A stretch of DNA of 64,000 bases from Carboxylicivirga sp. M1479. GTDB lineage: Bacteria; Bacteroidota; Bacteroidia; Bacteroidales; Marinilabiliaceae. Positions 28,727 through 37,991 of this stretch are shown here, piece by piece. Position 1 is the first letter of the stretch, and each line of letters opens with the position of its first letter. Both the position numbers and the translations under genes were made by a program. Location of the stretch: the NCBI RefSeq assembly GCF_007097485.1, contig NZ_VKDE01000002.1:124001-188000 (forward strand), written 5' to 3'. The notes below the pieces were generated by a model. It did no database searches, was not told the DNA's origin, and worked only from the letters and a program-made list of their open reading frames with translations.

Positions 28727-29299
28727 CTACTTCAGCTTATTTAATACTTCAGAAATGCGCCCGAAGATATCATCGATGTTACCAACGCCTTTGATAGGCT
28801 TGTATAAACGCTTCTTTCTGTAGAATTCAATTACAGGAAGTGTTTGCTCTTCGTAAACCTCCAAGCGCTTGTTAATGGTTTCCATGTTATCGTCTGAACG
28901 ATCTTCTGTTTCAGCACGTTTAAGCAAGCGACTTAACAACTCTTCGCGTTGTACTTCTAGGTTCAATAAAACAGAAACCCTTGTACCATGCTCTTTCATT
29001 ATTTCAATAAGAGCTTCGGCTTGAGCCACAGTGCGTGGAAAACCATCGAAGATAATGCCTTGATCGATCGGGAGCTTTTCAAGAAAAGAATCCAGCATAT
29101 CGATAATTGTTTCATCAGGCACTAGTTCGCCTTTGTCGATGTAACTTTTAGCAATCACACCTTCGTGCGTGTTATTATGAATAGCTTTTCTACATAACTC
29201 CCCTGTAGAAACGTGTGCTAAGTTAAATTTCTCTGCAATTAATTTGCTTTGCGTACCCTTGCCTGAGCCGGGTGCGCCAAAGATGACAACATTGAGCAT
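28727..29299 (-). CDS. adk: Adenylate kinase
   Basis: Interconverts AMP + ATP and two ADP. The 190-residue protein begins with the P-loop GAPGSGKGT (8-16) and has the NMP-binding region (STGELCR) and DGFPRTVAQAE. The LID is the short type without a zinc-binding cysteine set. It follows hpt by 35 bases in the same direction. Purine salvage (hpt), adenylate balance (adk) and the divergent purE form a nucleotide neighbourhood. Confidence 0.96.
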   Translation of the reverse strand: MLNVVIFGAPGSGKGTQSKLIAEKFNLAHVSTGELCRKAIHNNTHEGVIAKSYIDKGELVPDETIIDMLDSFLEKLPIDQGIIFDGFPRTVAQAEALIEIMKEHGTRVSVLLNLEVQREELLSRLLKRAETEDRSDDNMETINKRLEVYEEQTLPVIEFYRKKRLYKPIKGVGNIDDIFGRISEVLNKLK

Positions 29300-29334
29300 G
29301 TTCGTTACTCCTTAAAAATAAATAAATAGATGTT

Positions 29335-29871
29335 CTACTCTACTACTGTATATATATCTTTCAGATTCCTTCCGTATCCGTCGTAGTCAAGTCCATACCC
29401 TACAATAAAATCGTTTGGAATGTCCATGCCCACATAATCAAGCTTAACATCGCGTTTGCAAGCATCTGGTTTAAACAACATGGTTGCTACTCTAACATCA
29501 GCAGGTCCCATTTGTTTTACTTGTTCTACCGTATTGATAATGGTTAAGCCTGTGTCAACAATGTCTTCAAGCAAAACAACCGTGCGATCTTTAATATCTT
29601 GATTTAATCCAATAATTTCTTTTACCGTACCTGTTGAGCCTGTTCCTGAATAGGACGAAAGCTTAACAAAGCTGATTTCGCACGCAATGGTTAGGCGCTT
29701 CATTAAATCAGAAGCAAACATAAATGAACCATTCAGAACACATATCATTAACGGGTTTTTCCCGTCTAAATCTTTGTTGATGCGTTCAGCCACCTGATCA
29801 ACTGCTTTTAATAACTTCTCTTCTGGTATAGATAAATCAAATTCTCTATCTAATATCTTCACTCGGTTCAT
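29335..29871 (-). CDS. hpt: Hypoxanthine phosphoribosyltransferase
   Basis: Salvages hypoxanthine or guanine to IMP/GMP using PRPP. The start at 29871 (MNRVKILDREFDL) gives 178 residues; the frame continues to 29907 with a lysine-rich extension that is probably untranslated. The PRPP-binding loop is VVLLEDIVDTGLT, and the pyrophosphate loop is CVLNGSFMFASDL. FIVGYGLDYDGYGRNL near the C-terminus is typical of bacterial HPRT. Divergent from purE. Confidence 0.94.
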   Translation of the reverse strand: MNRVKILDREFDLSIPEEKLLKAVDQVAERINKDLDGKNPLMICVLNGSFMFASDLMKRLTIACEISFVKLSSYSGTGSTGTVKEIIGLNQDIKDRTVVLLEDIVDTGLTIINTVEQVKQMGPADVRVATMLFKPDACKRDVKLDYVGMDIPNDFIVGYGLDYDGYGRNLKDIYTVVE

Positions 29872-29988
29872 GGCTTCTTTTTTTTGCGATGAATTAAAAA
29901 ATACCAATACTAATGCGACTATCTGAAATTAAGACAATTACATAAGTAATTCAATCGGTAATTAAATAAAAGTCTGGATTTTAAGGTG

Positions 29989-29996
29989 CAAAAGTA
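29989..29996 (-). promoter_or_regulatory. Candidate -7 box of the hpt promoter
   Basis: The minus strand reads TACTTTTG, matching TAnnTTTG, about 118 bases before the hpt ATG. A -33 element is not evident. It lies back to back with the purE box at 30039-30046. Confidence 0.35.
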
Positions 29997-30038
29997 TAAA
30001 AAATAAAGATAACGCCATGATTATATTGCTTTCTTAAC

Positions 30039-30046
30039 TATTTTTG
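30039..30046 (+). promoter_or_regulatory. Candidate -7 box of the purE promoter
   Basis: TATTTTTG matches TAnnTTTG and lies 65 bases before the purE ATG. A TTG at 30026-30028 is too close to serve as the -33 element, so support is partial. Confidence 0.35.
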
Positions 30047-30110
30047 TAGCGGGAAAAAATTAACGAAAGGTTCTTTAAGAGAATTTTTAACAATAAATAA
30101 ATAGGTAATT

Positions 30111-30617
30111 ATGCAACCAAAAGTTAGTATTATTATGGGGAGCACGTCCGATCTTCCGGTGATGAAGAAGGCGGCTGATTTTTTAAATGATCTTAAAATT
30201 CCATTCGAAATTAATGCGCTATCTGCTCACAGAACGCCAGAGCAAGTTGAGGCATTTGCTAAGAGTGCTGAAGATAGAGGTGTTAAGGTAATTATTGCTG
30301 CGGCAGGTATGGCAGCTCACTTACCAGGTGTAATTGCTTCAATGGTGAAAATACCAGTTATTGGTGTGCCTATTAAAGCAAGTCTTGACGGATTGGATGC
30401 ACTATTGGCAATCGTACAGATGCCTCCTGGAATTCCTGTAGCAACAGTTGGTATCGACGGAGCTCAGAACGCGGGTATATTAGCAGCTCAGATGATTGCA
30501 ACTGGCGATGCTGAAACATCGGCTAAGTTGGCTGACTTTAAAGAAAGCCTAAAAGAGAAGATTGTAAAAGCCAATGAGGCTTTAAAAGAAGTGACGTACG
30601 AGTACAAAACGAACTAA
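30111..30617 (+). CDS. purE: N5-carboxyaminoimidazole ribonucleotide mutase
   Basis: Class I PurE, which moves the carboxyl group of N5-CAIR to carbon 4 in de novo purine synthesis. The 168-residue protein has the signature MGSTSDLPVMKKA (10-22), the substrate loop SAHRTPE and AGMAAHLPGV. It stands alone on the plus strand, divergent from hpt, and ends at a strong terminator. Confidence 0.96.
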   Translation: MQPKVSIIMGSTSDLPVMKKAADFLNDLKIPFEINALSAHRTPEQVEAFAKSAEDRGVKVIIAAAGMAAHLPGVIASMVKIPVIGVPIKASLDGLDALLAIVQMPPGIPVATVGIDGAQNAGILAAQMIATGDAETSAKLADFKESLKEKIVKANEALKEVTYEYKTN

Positions 30618-30640
30618 TTTCTGATAAAAGAAAAATTAGG

Positions 30641-30675
30641 AGGCTGTCTTTTTGTTAAGGCAGCCTTTTTTTTTG
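30641..30675 (+). terminator. Rho-independent terminator of purE
   Basis: AGGCTGTCTT (30641-30650) pairs with AAGGCAGCCT (30657-30666) over 10 bp with one G-T pair and a TTTGTT loop, followed by a run of T. A strong classic terminator starting 24 bases after the purE stop. Confidence 0.88.
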
Positions 30676-30770
30676 TTATAAGATGCGATAGTTATTAATT
30701 TGATCGGTTTCAAGATTGCATCCTTAATAGTAAGAAAACCTGCTCTGTGCCTCCGTGTTTCATTATGAAT

Positions 30771-30804
30771 AAAAAAAGCCCCACATCCAAAGATGTAGGG
30801 CTTA
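30771..30804 (-). terminator. Rho-independent terminator of carB
   Basis: Read on the minus strand, AAGCCCTACATC and GATGTGGGGCTT form a 12-bp stem (one G-T pair) with a TTTG loop and seven T after it. It lies 34 bases past the carB stop. Facing the purE terminator, it separates the two converging genes. Confidence 0.88.
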
Positions 30805-30837
30805 AATCTAAAGTCTATTATCTAACAGTCTATTCAT

Positions 30838-33800
30838 CTACTTATACTCATCCCAATGCTTAATGCTTATTTGGTCGATTCCAATTTTACAGAAAGCATA
30901 AATAAAGGCACTTGCCAGGCGAGCGTTGGTAATCAACGGAATGTTAAAGTCAATGGCGTCACGACGAATCGAGTAACCATTCTTCAACTCATCCTTGCTC
31001 AGGTTCTTTGGAATGTTAATCACAAAGTCAATTTTCTTATCGCGGATGTATTCCACTGTGTTTGGCGACTTGTTTTCACTTGGCCAGTGCAGCAAAGTTG
31101 TTTCCACATTGTTTTCTGCAAAGAATTTATGTGTTCCACCTGTTGCAAATAAGTTGTAGCCACGCTCCTTAAGCATGCGAGCACTTTGCAGTAATTCCAG
31201 TTTCGAACGTGCAGGCCCTGATGATATCAAAATGTTCTTCTCAGGTATTTTGTAACCCACTGCCAACATCGATTGCAGGATGGCGTCGTAATAGTTATCG
31301 CCAATACAACCTACCTCACCAGTTGACGACATGTCAACACCCAATACAGGATCGGCCTTGGCTAAACGAGCAAATGAGAACTGAGGAGCTTTAATACCTA
31401 CGTAGTCTAATTCAAACGAGCTCTTGGTCAGTTTTTCAACTGGCAAACCAAGCATGGCACGGGTGGCCAGGTCAATTAAGTTTACCTTCAGTACTTTCGA
31501 TACGAATGGGAAACTACGCGAAGCACGCAGGTTACACTCAATCACTTTTATATCGTTGTCCTTGGCCAGCAGCTGCATGTTAAACGGACCGGTGATGTTC
31601 AATCCTTTAGCAATTTCGCGAGCGATGCGTTTCACACGACGAATGGTCTCTACATATAGTTTTTGTGGAGGGAATACGATGGTGGCATCGCCTGAGTGTA
31701 CGCCGGCAAACTCAACGTGCTCACTAATAGCATAGCCAACAACCTCACCATTATTGGCAACAGCATCCACTTCAATTTCCTTGGCTTGTTCAATAAACTC
31801 CGATACAACAACAGGGAATTCTTTCGATACGTTAGCAGCCAGTGTTAAGAAGTGCTCCAGCTCGTCTTTGTTCGATACCACATTCATGGCAGCACCTGAT
31901 AATACGTACGATGGGCGAACTAATACGGGGAAACCTACTTCATCAACAAAGGTAAAGATGTCGTCAATGGAGGTTAACTCACTCCAACGAGGCTGGTCAA
32001 CTTCCAAATCATCTAACAGGCTTGAGAATTTCTGACGGTTCTCAGCACGGTCAATGTCTTCAGGCGAAGTACCTAGTATTGGTACTTCCTGACGGTGTAG
32101 CTTCATGGCCAGGTTATTCGGAATCTGACCACCAACCGAAACAATCACACCTTTAGGTGTTTCCAGGTCGATGATGTCGAGAACACGTTCTTGTGTTAGC
32201 TCATCAAAGTACAAGCGATCACACATGTCGTAATCGGTGCTTACCGTTTCGGGGTTATAGTTGATCATTACCGAACGATAATCCTTGGTAGCATTAATGG
32301 TGTTGAGTGCATTTACACTACACCAGTCAAACTCAACTGATGAACCAATACGGTAGGCTCCTGAACCTAATACAATAACTGATTTGCCATCTTGAGTATA
32401 ATCGATGTCGTGTGTGGCACCGCTATAGGTCAGGTACAGGTAATTGATTTGTGCCGGAAATTCTCCTGCCATGGTATCAATCTGCTTCACTACCGGAAGA
32501 ATATTATTGGCCTTACGGAAGTCGCGCACAGCCAATAGACCTTCTTCCATGTTGGTCGACTTCATAACTAAACGTGCCACCTGAAAATCGGAGAATCCCA
32601 TTTTCTTGGCATCCAGAAGTGCGTCTTCGGGTAGTTTATCTAATCCATCGTGCTTACCAAGTAAATTGGCATGGTCCGATATGTTCTTTAGTTTTTCAAG
32701 AAACCACTTATCAATGCGAGTCATTTCATGAATCTCATCCACCGTAGCACCCTCTTCCAATGCCTGAGCAATGGCAAATACGCGTTGGTCGGTAGGTTCT
32801 TCCAGCTCCTTTTTCACATCTTTGGCAAATGGTTGGTTGCCTACAAAGCCATGCATGCCTTGTCCTACCATTCGTAAGCCCTTTTGTATGGCTTCTTCAA
32901 AATTACGCCCGATGGACATAATTTCACCAACAGACTTCATGCTAGAGCCGATCTCTTTTGATACACCGGTAAACTTGCCTAAATCCCAACGCGGTATTTT
33001 ACAAACAATGTAATCCAATGCTGGCTCAAAAAAGGCAGTGGTTGTTTTGGTAACAGAGTTTTTCAGTTCGTGAAGACTGTAGCCAAGACCTAATTTTGCA
33101 GCGATAAAAGCGAGTGGATAACCGGTTGCTTTTGATGCTAATGCCGAAGAACGTGACAGACGAGCATTCACCTCAATCACACGGTAATCTTCTGAGTAAG
33201 GATCTAAGGCGTATTGTACGTTACACTCACCCACAATACCGATGTCGCGAATAATTTTAATGGCTAATTCGCGCAGTTTATGATATTCGGCATTAGATAG
33301 TGTTTGCGATGGAGCTACTACGATTGACTCACCGGTATGAATACCTAGCGGGTCGAAGTTTTCCATGTTACAAACGGTGATACAGTTGTTATAAGCATCG
33401 CGTACCACTTCGTACTCAACCTCTTTCCATCCTTTTAACGATTCTTCAACCAAAATTTGATTGGAATAGGAAAAGGCATTTTCAGCTCGCTCAATCAACT
33501 CTTCTGTAGAGTGGCAAAAGCCTGAACCCATTCCTCCAAGTGTGTAGGCGGCACGAACAATGATTGGAAAGCCAATTTTTTTAGAGGCCTCAACAGCACC
33601 TTCTACTGATGTTACTGCAATGCTGACTGGTGTTTTAACGTCAATTTTTCGAAGCTGATTGGCAAAAATCTCACGATCTTCGGTGTTGATGATGGCTTGA
33701 ACTGGTGTTCCTAATACTTCAACATTGTACTTTTCTAAAGTTCCTGCTTGGTATAAAGCCGTACCGCAGTTAAGAGCCGTTTGGCCACCAAATGCCAAAA

Positions 33801-34053
33801 GAATACCTTCGGGGCTTTCTTTCTTAAGTACCTCTTCTACAAAGTAAGGTGTTACCGGCAGATAGTAAATCTTGTCGGCAATGCCTTCTGATGTTTGAAC
33901 AGTGGCAATGTTCGGATTGATTAGTACTGTCTCAATTCCTTCCTCCTTAAGAGCTTTGAGTGCTTGCGATCCTGAATAATCAAACTCACCTGCTTCTCCA
34001 ATTTTAAGGGCTCCCGACCCCAGAACTACAACCTTTTTGACGTTCTTCTTCAT
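30838..34053 (-). CDS. carB: Carbamoyl phosphate synthase large subunit
   Basis: Makes carbamoyl phosphate from bicarbonate, ATP and ammonia delivered by CarA, feeding both arginine and pyrimidine synthesis. The 1071-residue protein has the expected duplication: N-half start VLGSGALKIGEAGEFDYSG and C-half start VLGSGAYRIGSSVEFDW, each leading an ATP-grasp unit, then a C-terminal MGS-like allosteric domain (from about residue 935). carA is not adjacent; it lies at 50641 on the other strand with the arginine genes between. The upstream gap shared with argR holds ArgR-type boxes. Confidence 0.96.
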   Translation of the reverse strand: MKKNVKKVVVLGSGALKIGEAGEFDYSGSQALKALKEEGIETVLINPNIATVQTSEGIADKIYYLPVTPYFVEEVLKKESPEGILLAFGGQTALNCGTALYQAGTLEKYNVEVLGTPVQAIINTEDREIFANQLRKIDVKTPVSIAVTSVEGAVEASKKIGFPIIVRAAYTLGGMGSGFCHSTEELIERAENAFSYSNQILVEESLKGWKEVEYEVVRDAYNNCITVCNMENFDPLGIHTGESIVVAPSQTLSNAEYHKLRELAIKIIRDIGIVGECNVQYALDPYSEDYRVIEVNARLSRSSALASKATGYPLAFIAAKLGLGYSLHELKNSVTKTTTAFFEPALDYIVCKIPRWDLGKFTGVSKEIGSSMKSVGEIMSIGRNFEEAIQKGLRMVGQGMHGFVGNQPFAKDVKKELEEPTDQRVFAIAQALEEGATVDEIHEMTRIDKWFLEKLKNISDHANLLGKHDGLDKLPEDALLDAKKMGFSDFQVARLVMKSTNMEEGLLAVRDFRKANNILPVVKQIDTMAGEFPAQINYLYLTYSGATHDIDYTQDGKSVIVLGSGAYRIGSSVEFDWCSVNALNTINATKDYRSVMINYNPETVSTDYDMCDRLYFDELTQERVLDIIDLETPKGVIVSVGGQIPNNLAMKLHRQEVPILGTSPEDIDRAENRQKFSSLLDDLEVDQPRWSELTSIDDIFTFVDEVGFPVLVRPSYVLSGAAMNVVSNKDELEHFLTLAANVSKEFPVVVSEFIEQAKEIEVDAVANNGEVVGYAISEHVEFAGVHSGDATIVFPPQKLYVETIRRVKRIAREIAKGLNITGPFNMQLLAKDNDIKVIECNLRASRSFPFVSKVLKVNLIDLATRAMLGLPVEKLTKSSFELDYVGIKAPQFSFARLAKADPVLGVDMSSTGEVGCIGDNYYDAILQSMLAVGYKIPEKNILISSGPARSKLELLQSARMLKERGYNLFATGGTHKFFAENNVETTLLHWPSENKSPNTVEYIRDKKIDFVINIPKNLSKDELKNGYSIRRDAIDFNIPLITNARLASAFIYAFCKIGIDQISIKHWDEYK

Positions 34054-34182
34054 CTTTGTATATATTATTATCGTTTCTTCTATATATAACTTCTGTTGTT
34101 TCCCTCAGTAAGTTCGATACATAAATACCTATTATCAAATAATGAGCTGTATTTAGTTTGTGCTATTTGGTCTTTTTTGTTT

Positions 34183-34286
34183 TATAATTATGCATTTATT
34201 TCTGCTAAACTGACAAATATTAGCTCCTGTATCCTAAAATATTCTCATTTTTATGCATGATAATGCTGTATATGCATTGCTGCATA
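34183..34286. promoter_or_regulatory. Cluster of ArgR-type TGCAT boxes between carB and argR
   Basis: The clearest element is the dyad TATGCA-TTGC-TGCATA (34271-34286). Others are TTTATGCATGATAATGC (about 34250-34266) and TATAATTATGCATTTA (34183-34198). ArgR boxes in other bacteria are dyads of TGCAT or TGAAT half-sites around an A/T core. These lie 130-230 bases upstream of carB, suitable for control of that gene, argR, or both. Confidence 0.5.
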
Positions 34287-34457
34287 TGTGCCTGGTTTAT
34301 CGGTAAAAAATAGAATGGGAATAGAGGGTAATAGCCCTTGTGAAGCGTAGTCAGAGAAGTTTATGTACAGACCAAAGTTAGTCACTCGTTAACTGCTGTT
34401 TTATGCGTTTTTTAAAATATTGTCATGCAAAAATACATATTTTTTACAAAAAACAAC

Positions 34458-34487
34458 TTTGAAATTAATAATTATTGAATAAATTTG
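34458..34487 (+). promoter_or_regulatory. argR promoter
   Basis: TTTG (34458-34461), an 18-base spacer, then TAAATTTG (34480-34487) match the Bacteroidetes -33/-7 pattern closely. Transcription would start near 34494, exactly at the ArgR box, an arrangement suited to autorepression. Confidence 0.6.
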
Positions 34488-34493
34488 CAAAGC

Positions 34494-34513
34494 GAATGTA
34501 TAAATATGCATTC
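34494..34513 (+). promoter_or_regulatory. ArgR box at the argR transcription start
   Basis: GAATGTATAAATATGCATTC is a 20-bp near-perfect dyad (one mismatching pair in the arms). Its 13-base core TATAAATATGCAT occurs identically at 46389-46401 before argH. Because the ATG at 34506 lies inside this operator, the true argR start is more likely 34533. Confidence 0.65.
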
Positions 34514-34532
34514 ACAAAAGAAGAAGAACCAA

Positions 34533-35012
34533 ATGAAAATTAAAGCACAACGTTTAATCGCCATTAAACAAATCATCAGTTCGCGAAAAGTAAGTTCGCA
34601 GGAAGAGCTGGTTGTTTTGTTGGAAGTAGAAGGGTATAAAATTACGCAGGCAACACTGTCGCGTGATTTAAAATATTTGAAAGTGGCAAAAGTGCCAGAT
34701 GCTGAAACGGGATATAAGTATGTTGTTCCCGATACAGCACAAAACCAGGATGAGCCAATTAAGCAGGAAGAGTTTCCGGTTAGTGGAGTTGAGTCTATTG
34801 AGTTTTCCGGTCATTTGGCCATTATGAAAACGAGACCGGGGTTTGCCAATGGTATTGCTTCTGTAATAGATAGCCATGGCCCTTATGAGATACTCGGAAC
34901 TATTGCGGGCGATGATACGATATTACTCATCAGTCGTGAGGGAGTTTCGAAATCGGATGTGATCAATGCTCTATCGCTGTTTATGCCTGGCTTAAAGGAA
35001 AAGACGTTATAA
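34533..35012 (+). CDS. argR: Arginine repressor
   Basis: Arginine-dependent repressor/activator of arginine genes. From the ATG at 34533 (MKIKAQRLIAIKQII) it has 159 residues, the usual size. The N-terminal winged helix contains SSQEELVVLL and the recognition segment TQATLSRDLKYL. The C-terminal oligomerisation and arginine-binding domain contains GFANGIASVID and GTIAGDDTILLI with the ligand-binding aspartates. Upstream ATG and TTG codons at 34506 and 34485 are in frame, but overlap an operator and the -7 box. It leads the arginine/proline cluster. Confidence 0.93.
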   Translation: MKIKAQRLIAIKQIISSRKVSSQEELVVLLEVEGYKITQATLSRDLKYLKVAKVPDAETGYKYVVPDTAQNQDEPIKQEEFPVSGVESIEFSGHLAIMKTRPGFANGIASVIDSHGPYEILGTIAGDDTILLISREGVSKSDVINALSLFMPGLKEKTL

Positions 35013-35030
35013 ATTTTAGGCTGTAATTAA

Positions 35031-35681
35031 ATGAATGAGTTCAACATATTTGTCGCAACAAAAGAGCATCTGCCGTATGTAGATGTGGTTCTTAATGCAA
35101 TAGCCGATGCGGCTAAGGTGAGAGGGACTGGTATTGCTAAGCGAAGTCCTGAGTATCTTCAAAAGAAAATAGAAGAGGGTAAGGCTGTTTTGGCTTTACA
35201 GGGAGAGGTGTTTGCGGGTTTCTGTTACATCGAAACCTGGGGTCACGACAAATTTGTAGCTAACTCGGGTTTAATTGTGGTTGATCAGTTTCGCGGACAT
35301 GGTTTGGCGAAATTAATTAAAACAAAGGCTTTTGAGTTGTCAAGGGAGCGTTTTCCTAATGCGAAAATTTTTGGCTTAACCACCGGTTTAGCGGTGATGA
35401 AAATTAATTCAGATCTGGGGTATCGGCCTGTTACATTTTCTGAATTAACAAATGATGAACAGTTTTGGAAAGGCTGTCAGAGTTGTGTCAACTACGATAT
35501 TTTGGTGCGAACAGAGCGCAAACACTGTTTGTGTACTGGTATGTTGTTCGATCCTGCGCGCCAGAATCATTCCATTAACAATAAAAAGTCAAGCAATGTT
35601 TTGTCCCGTATCAAAAAAGCAGTCAGTAAAAAGGATAGTAAAATCGGACGAACTTTAAAGGCAATAACGGCCCTGTTTTAA
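35031..35681 (+). CDS. GNAT acyltransferase, probable N-acyl-glutamate synthase (argA-like)
   Basis: A 216-residue GNAT-fold protein. The acyl-CoA region VVDQFRGHGLAKLI (residues about 82-95) matches the QxxGxG/A motif. The N-terminus (FIAVATKEHLPYV-like) and the cysteine-rich C-terminus (CLCTGMLFDP) resemble a Bacteroidota group that sits in arginine operons. From what I recall of genetics in Bacteroides, that group performs the first arginine step using succinyl-CoA. Position between argR and argG supports this. It is unrelated in architecture to classic ArgA (no kinase-like domain) and to ArgJ, neither of which occurs here. Confidence 0.75.
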   Translation: MNEFNIFVATKEHLPYVDVVLNAIADAAKVRGTGIAKRSPEYLQKKIEEGKAVLALQGEVFAGFCYIETWGHDKFVANSGLIVVDQFRGHGLAKLIKTKAFELSRERFPNAKIFGLTTGLAVMKINSDLGYRPVTFSELTNDEQFWKGCQSCVNYDILVRTERKHCLCTGMLFDPARQNHSINNKKSSNVLSRIKKAVSKKDSKIGRTLKAITALF

Positions 35682-35701
35682 GTAGTATAGATAAATATAT
35701 A

Positions 35702-36922
35702 ATGATGAAGGAAAAGGTAGTTTTAGCGTACAGCGGTGGATTAGATACTTCGTTTTGTGTGAAGTATTTGGCTGAGGAAAAGGATCTGGAGATTTATTCA
35801 GCCATAGCCAATACTGGTGGGTTTAGTGGCGATGAGCTAAACGATATTGAAACAAAAGCTTATGAGTTAGGTGTTGCTAAGCACGCAACGCTTGATGTTA
35901 CTGCACGCTATTACCGACGCTGTATCCGTTATATGATATATGGTAATGTACTTAAAAATAATACTTACCCACTTTCAGTAAGTTCCGAAAGAATATTTCA
36001 AGCATTGGCCATCGTTGAATATGCGCGTTCTATTGGTGCTAAATATATTGCTCATGGAAGTACCGGTGCGGGTAACGATCAAATTCGTTTTGACTTAACG
36101 TTTCAGGTATTAGCACCCGAAATACAGGTGATTGCACCTATTCGTGATTTGAAATTATCGCGTGAGGCTGAAATCGATTACCTGAAAGAACGTGGTGTTG
36201 TGCGCGACTGGAGCAAAATGGAGTACTCTATTAATAAAGGGTTATGGGGAACGAGCGTTGGAGGTAAAGAAACCTTGACATCGAATCTAACCTTGCCCGA
36301 ATCGGCTTATCCAAGTCAATTGCAGAAAGAGGGAGAGGAAACCTTGGAGTTGGGCTTTGAAAAAGGTGAGCTATCAACTGTTAATGGGGAAAAGTATGCC
36401 GATCCAATTGAGGCTATTAAAGTAATTGAAGGGCTTGGTGCTGCATATGCCATCGGTCGTGATATGCATGTTGGCGATACCATTATTGGTATAAAAGGAC
36501 GTGTCGGCTTTGAGGCTGCCGCACCATTGTTAATCATTAATGCACACCGTGTGTTAGAGAAGCATGTATTAACCAAATGGCAAATGCACTGGAAAGAGCA
36601 GTTGGCGAATTGGTATGGTATGTTCTTGCACGAGTCGCAGTACCTGGAGCCTGTTATGCGTGATATTGAAAAGTTCCTGGAGAGTTCGCAATGCAATGTA
36701 ACGGGTAAAGTTATTCTCACGCTTAAACCTTATCGTTTTGATGTGGTGGGCATTGAATCGGACCATGATTTAATGAGTAGTGCTTTTGGTGAGTATGGTG
36801 AGATGAATAAGGCCTGGACTGCTAGTGATGTGGAAGGATTTACAACCATAATGGCAACACCAATGAAAATATTTAATGCCGTTAATAAAGGGCAGTTAGA
36901 TCTAAAAGATAGCGATGATTAA
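35702..36922 (+). CDS. argG: Argininosuccinate synthase
   Basis: Joins citrulline and aspartate with ATP. The 406-residue protein opens with the ATP-pyrophosphatase loop AYSGGLDTS and has AHGSTGAGNDQIRF and the citrulline-binding YSINKGLWGTSVGG. Two adjacent ATGs (35702, 35705) are possible starts. Its end overlaps the argC start by eight bases, a sign of one transcript. Confidence 0.96.
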   Translation: MMKEKVVLAYSGGLDTSFCVKYLAEEKDLEIYSAIANTGGFSGDELNDIETKAYELGVAKHATLDVTARYYRRCIRYMIYGNVLKNNTYPLSVSSERIFQALAIVEYARSIGAKYIAHGSTGAGNDQIRFDLTFQVLAPEIQVIAPIRDLKLSREAEIDYLKERGVVRDWSKMEYSINKGLWGTSVGGKETLTSNLTLPESAYPSQLQKEGEETLELGFEKGELSTVNGEKYADPIEAIKVIEGLGAAYAIGRDMHVGDTIIGIKGRVGFEAAAPLLIINAHRVLEKHVLTKWQMHWKEQLANWYGMFLHESQYLEPVMRDIEKFLESSQCNVTGKVILTLKPYRFDVVGIESDHDLMSSAFGEYGEMNKAWTASDVEGFTTIMATPMKIFNAVNKGQLDLKDSDD

Positions 36923-37877
36923 AGTTGGTGTTGTAGGTGCTGCTGGCTATACAGCAGGTGAACTAATTCGTATTCTTTTAAATCATTCGCAAGCTGAAAT
37001 TGCTTTTGTACAAAGCAACAGTCAAGTTGGTAAATCGGTGGCTGATGTGCATACTGATTTAGTTGGGGAGACGGATCTGATTTTTAACGTGGAAGTAGAT
37101 TATACTGTTGATGTGCTGTTTTTGTGCATGGGGCATGGTCGATCGCGAAGTTTTGTGGAGCAATTGCCGAGTGATTACAAGGGTAAAATCATTGACCTGA
37201 GTCACGATTACCGATTGAAAAAGTCAGCCGATGGTTTTGTATATGGTTTACCAGAACTCAATCGCGAAGAAATTAAAAGTGCTGATAAAATAGCTAATCC
37301 TGGATGTTTTGCAACCGCTATTCAATTGGCTTTGCTGCCAATGGCTTCAGCCAAGGCTTTAAGTGAGGTGCATATTCATGCAGTAACGGGCTCAACGGGT
37401 GCGGGGCAGGCTTGCTCTTCAACTACTCATTTTAGTTGGCGAAATAATAACGCCTCGGTTTATAAATCCTTTGAGCATCAGCATTTGGGAGAGATTGGTG
37501 AGTCCTTAGTGCAGTTGCAGCCCAATTTTTCGGAGGATGTCAACTTTGTTCCCATGCGAGGGAATTATCCGAGAGGAATTTTGGCATCGCTTTACTTTGA
37601 AAGTAGCCTGTCAGAAGGGGAGGCAAAGGAGCTCTTTAATGAATATTATAAAGAGCATGCATTTGTTTTTGTGGTGGATAAAAATCCAGATGTGAAGCAG
37701 GTAGTTAATACCAATAAAGCATTGGTATGTGTTGCTAAACATGGATCTAAAATGCATATAGTCAGTGTGATTGATAATCTCCTTAAGGGAGCATCTGGTC
37801 AGGCTGTGCAAAATATGAATCTTTTATTTGGTTTGGATGAAGCAGAAGGTCTTCGCTTAAAGCCTGTGGCATTTTAA
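36915..37877 (+). CDS. argC: N-acetyl(or succinyl)-gamma-glutamyl-phosphate reductase
   Basis: NADPH-dependent reduction of acylglutamyl phosphate to the semialdehyde. The 320-residue protein has the nucleotide motif GAAGYTAGEL (8-17) and catalytic C131 in ANPGCFATA, with HIHAVTGSTGAG downstream. Short-form ArgC of normal length. It overlaps argG by eight bases. Whether the acyl group is acetyl or succinyl is not readable from ArgC alone; see argF'. Confidence 0.95.
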   Translation: MIKVGVVGAAGYTAGELIRILLNHSQAEIAFVQSNSQVGKSVADVHTDLVGETDLIFNVEVDYTVDVLFLCMGHGRSRSFVEQLPSDYKGKIIDLSHDYRLKKSADGFVYGLPELNREEIKSADKIANPGCFATAIQLALLPMASAKALSEVHIHAVTGSTGAGQACSSTTHFSWRNNNASVYKSFEHQHLGEIGESLVQLQPNFSEDVNFVPMRGNYPRGILASLYFESSLSEGEAKELFNEYYKEHAFVFVVDKNPDVKQVVNTNKALVCVAKHGSKMHIVSVIDNLLKGASGQAVQNMNLLFGLDEAEGLRLKPVAF

Positions 37878-37942
37878 GTCGGTTAAAGAATCGATGGCGA
37901 CAGGTGATTTGGTTTAAATTTTAGGTGTTCATTCTTCTTTGT

Positions 37943-37991
37943 ATGAAGACCAACTGCTTTGAGCGCCCGGGATTTTTCCCGGGGGCTTCAT
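37943..37991 (+). promoter_or_regulatory. GC-rich hairpin in the argC-argD gap
   Basis: Inner arms CCCGGGA (37966-37972) and TCCCGGG (37977-37983) enclose a TTTT loop; outer arms ATGAAG (37943-37948) and CTTCAT (37986-37991) can close a second stem. No T-run follows, so it is a weak terminator at best. It may stabilise the message or separate argC from argD expression. argD has an unusual clear GGAGG ribosome site (38029-38033). Confidence 0.5.

Noticed and set aside
34485-34532. Upstream TTG or ATG starts of argR
   Set aside because: They overlap the -7 box and the ArgR operator; the ATG at 34533 gives the normal length and N-terminus.
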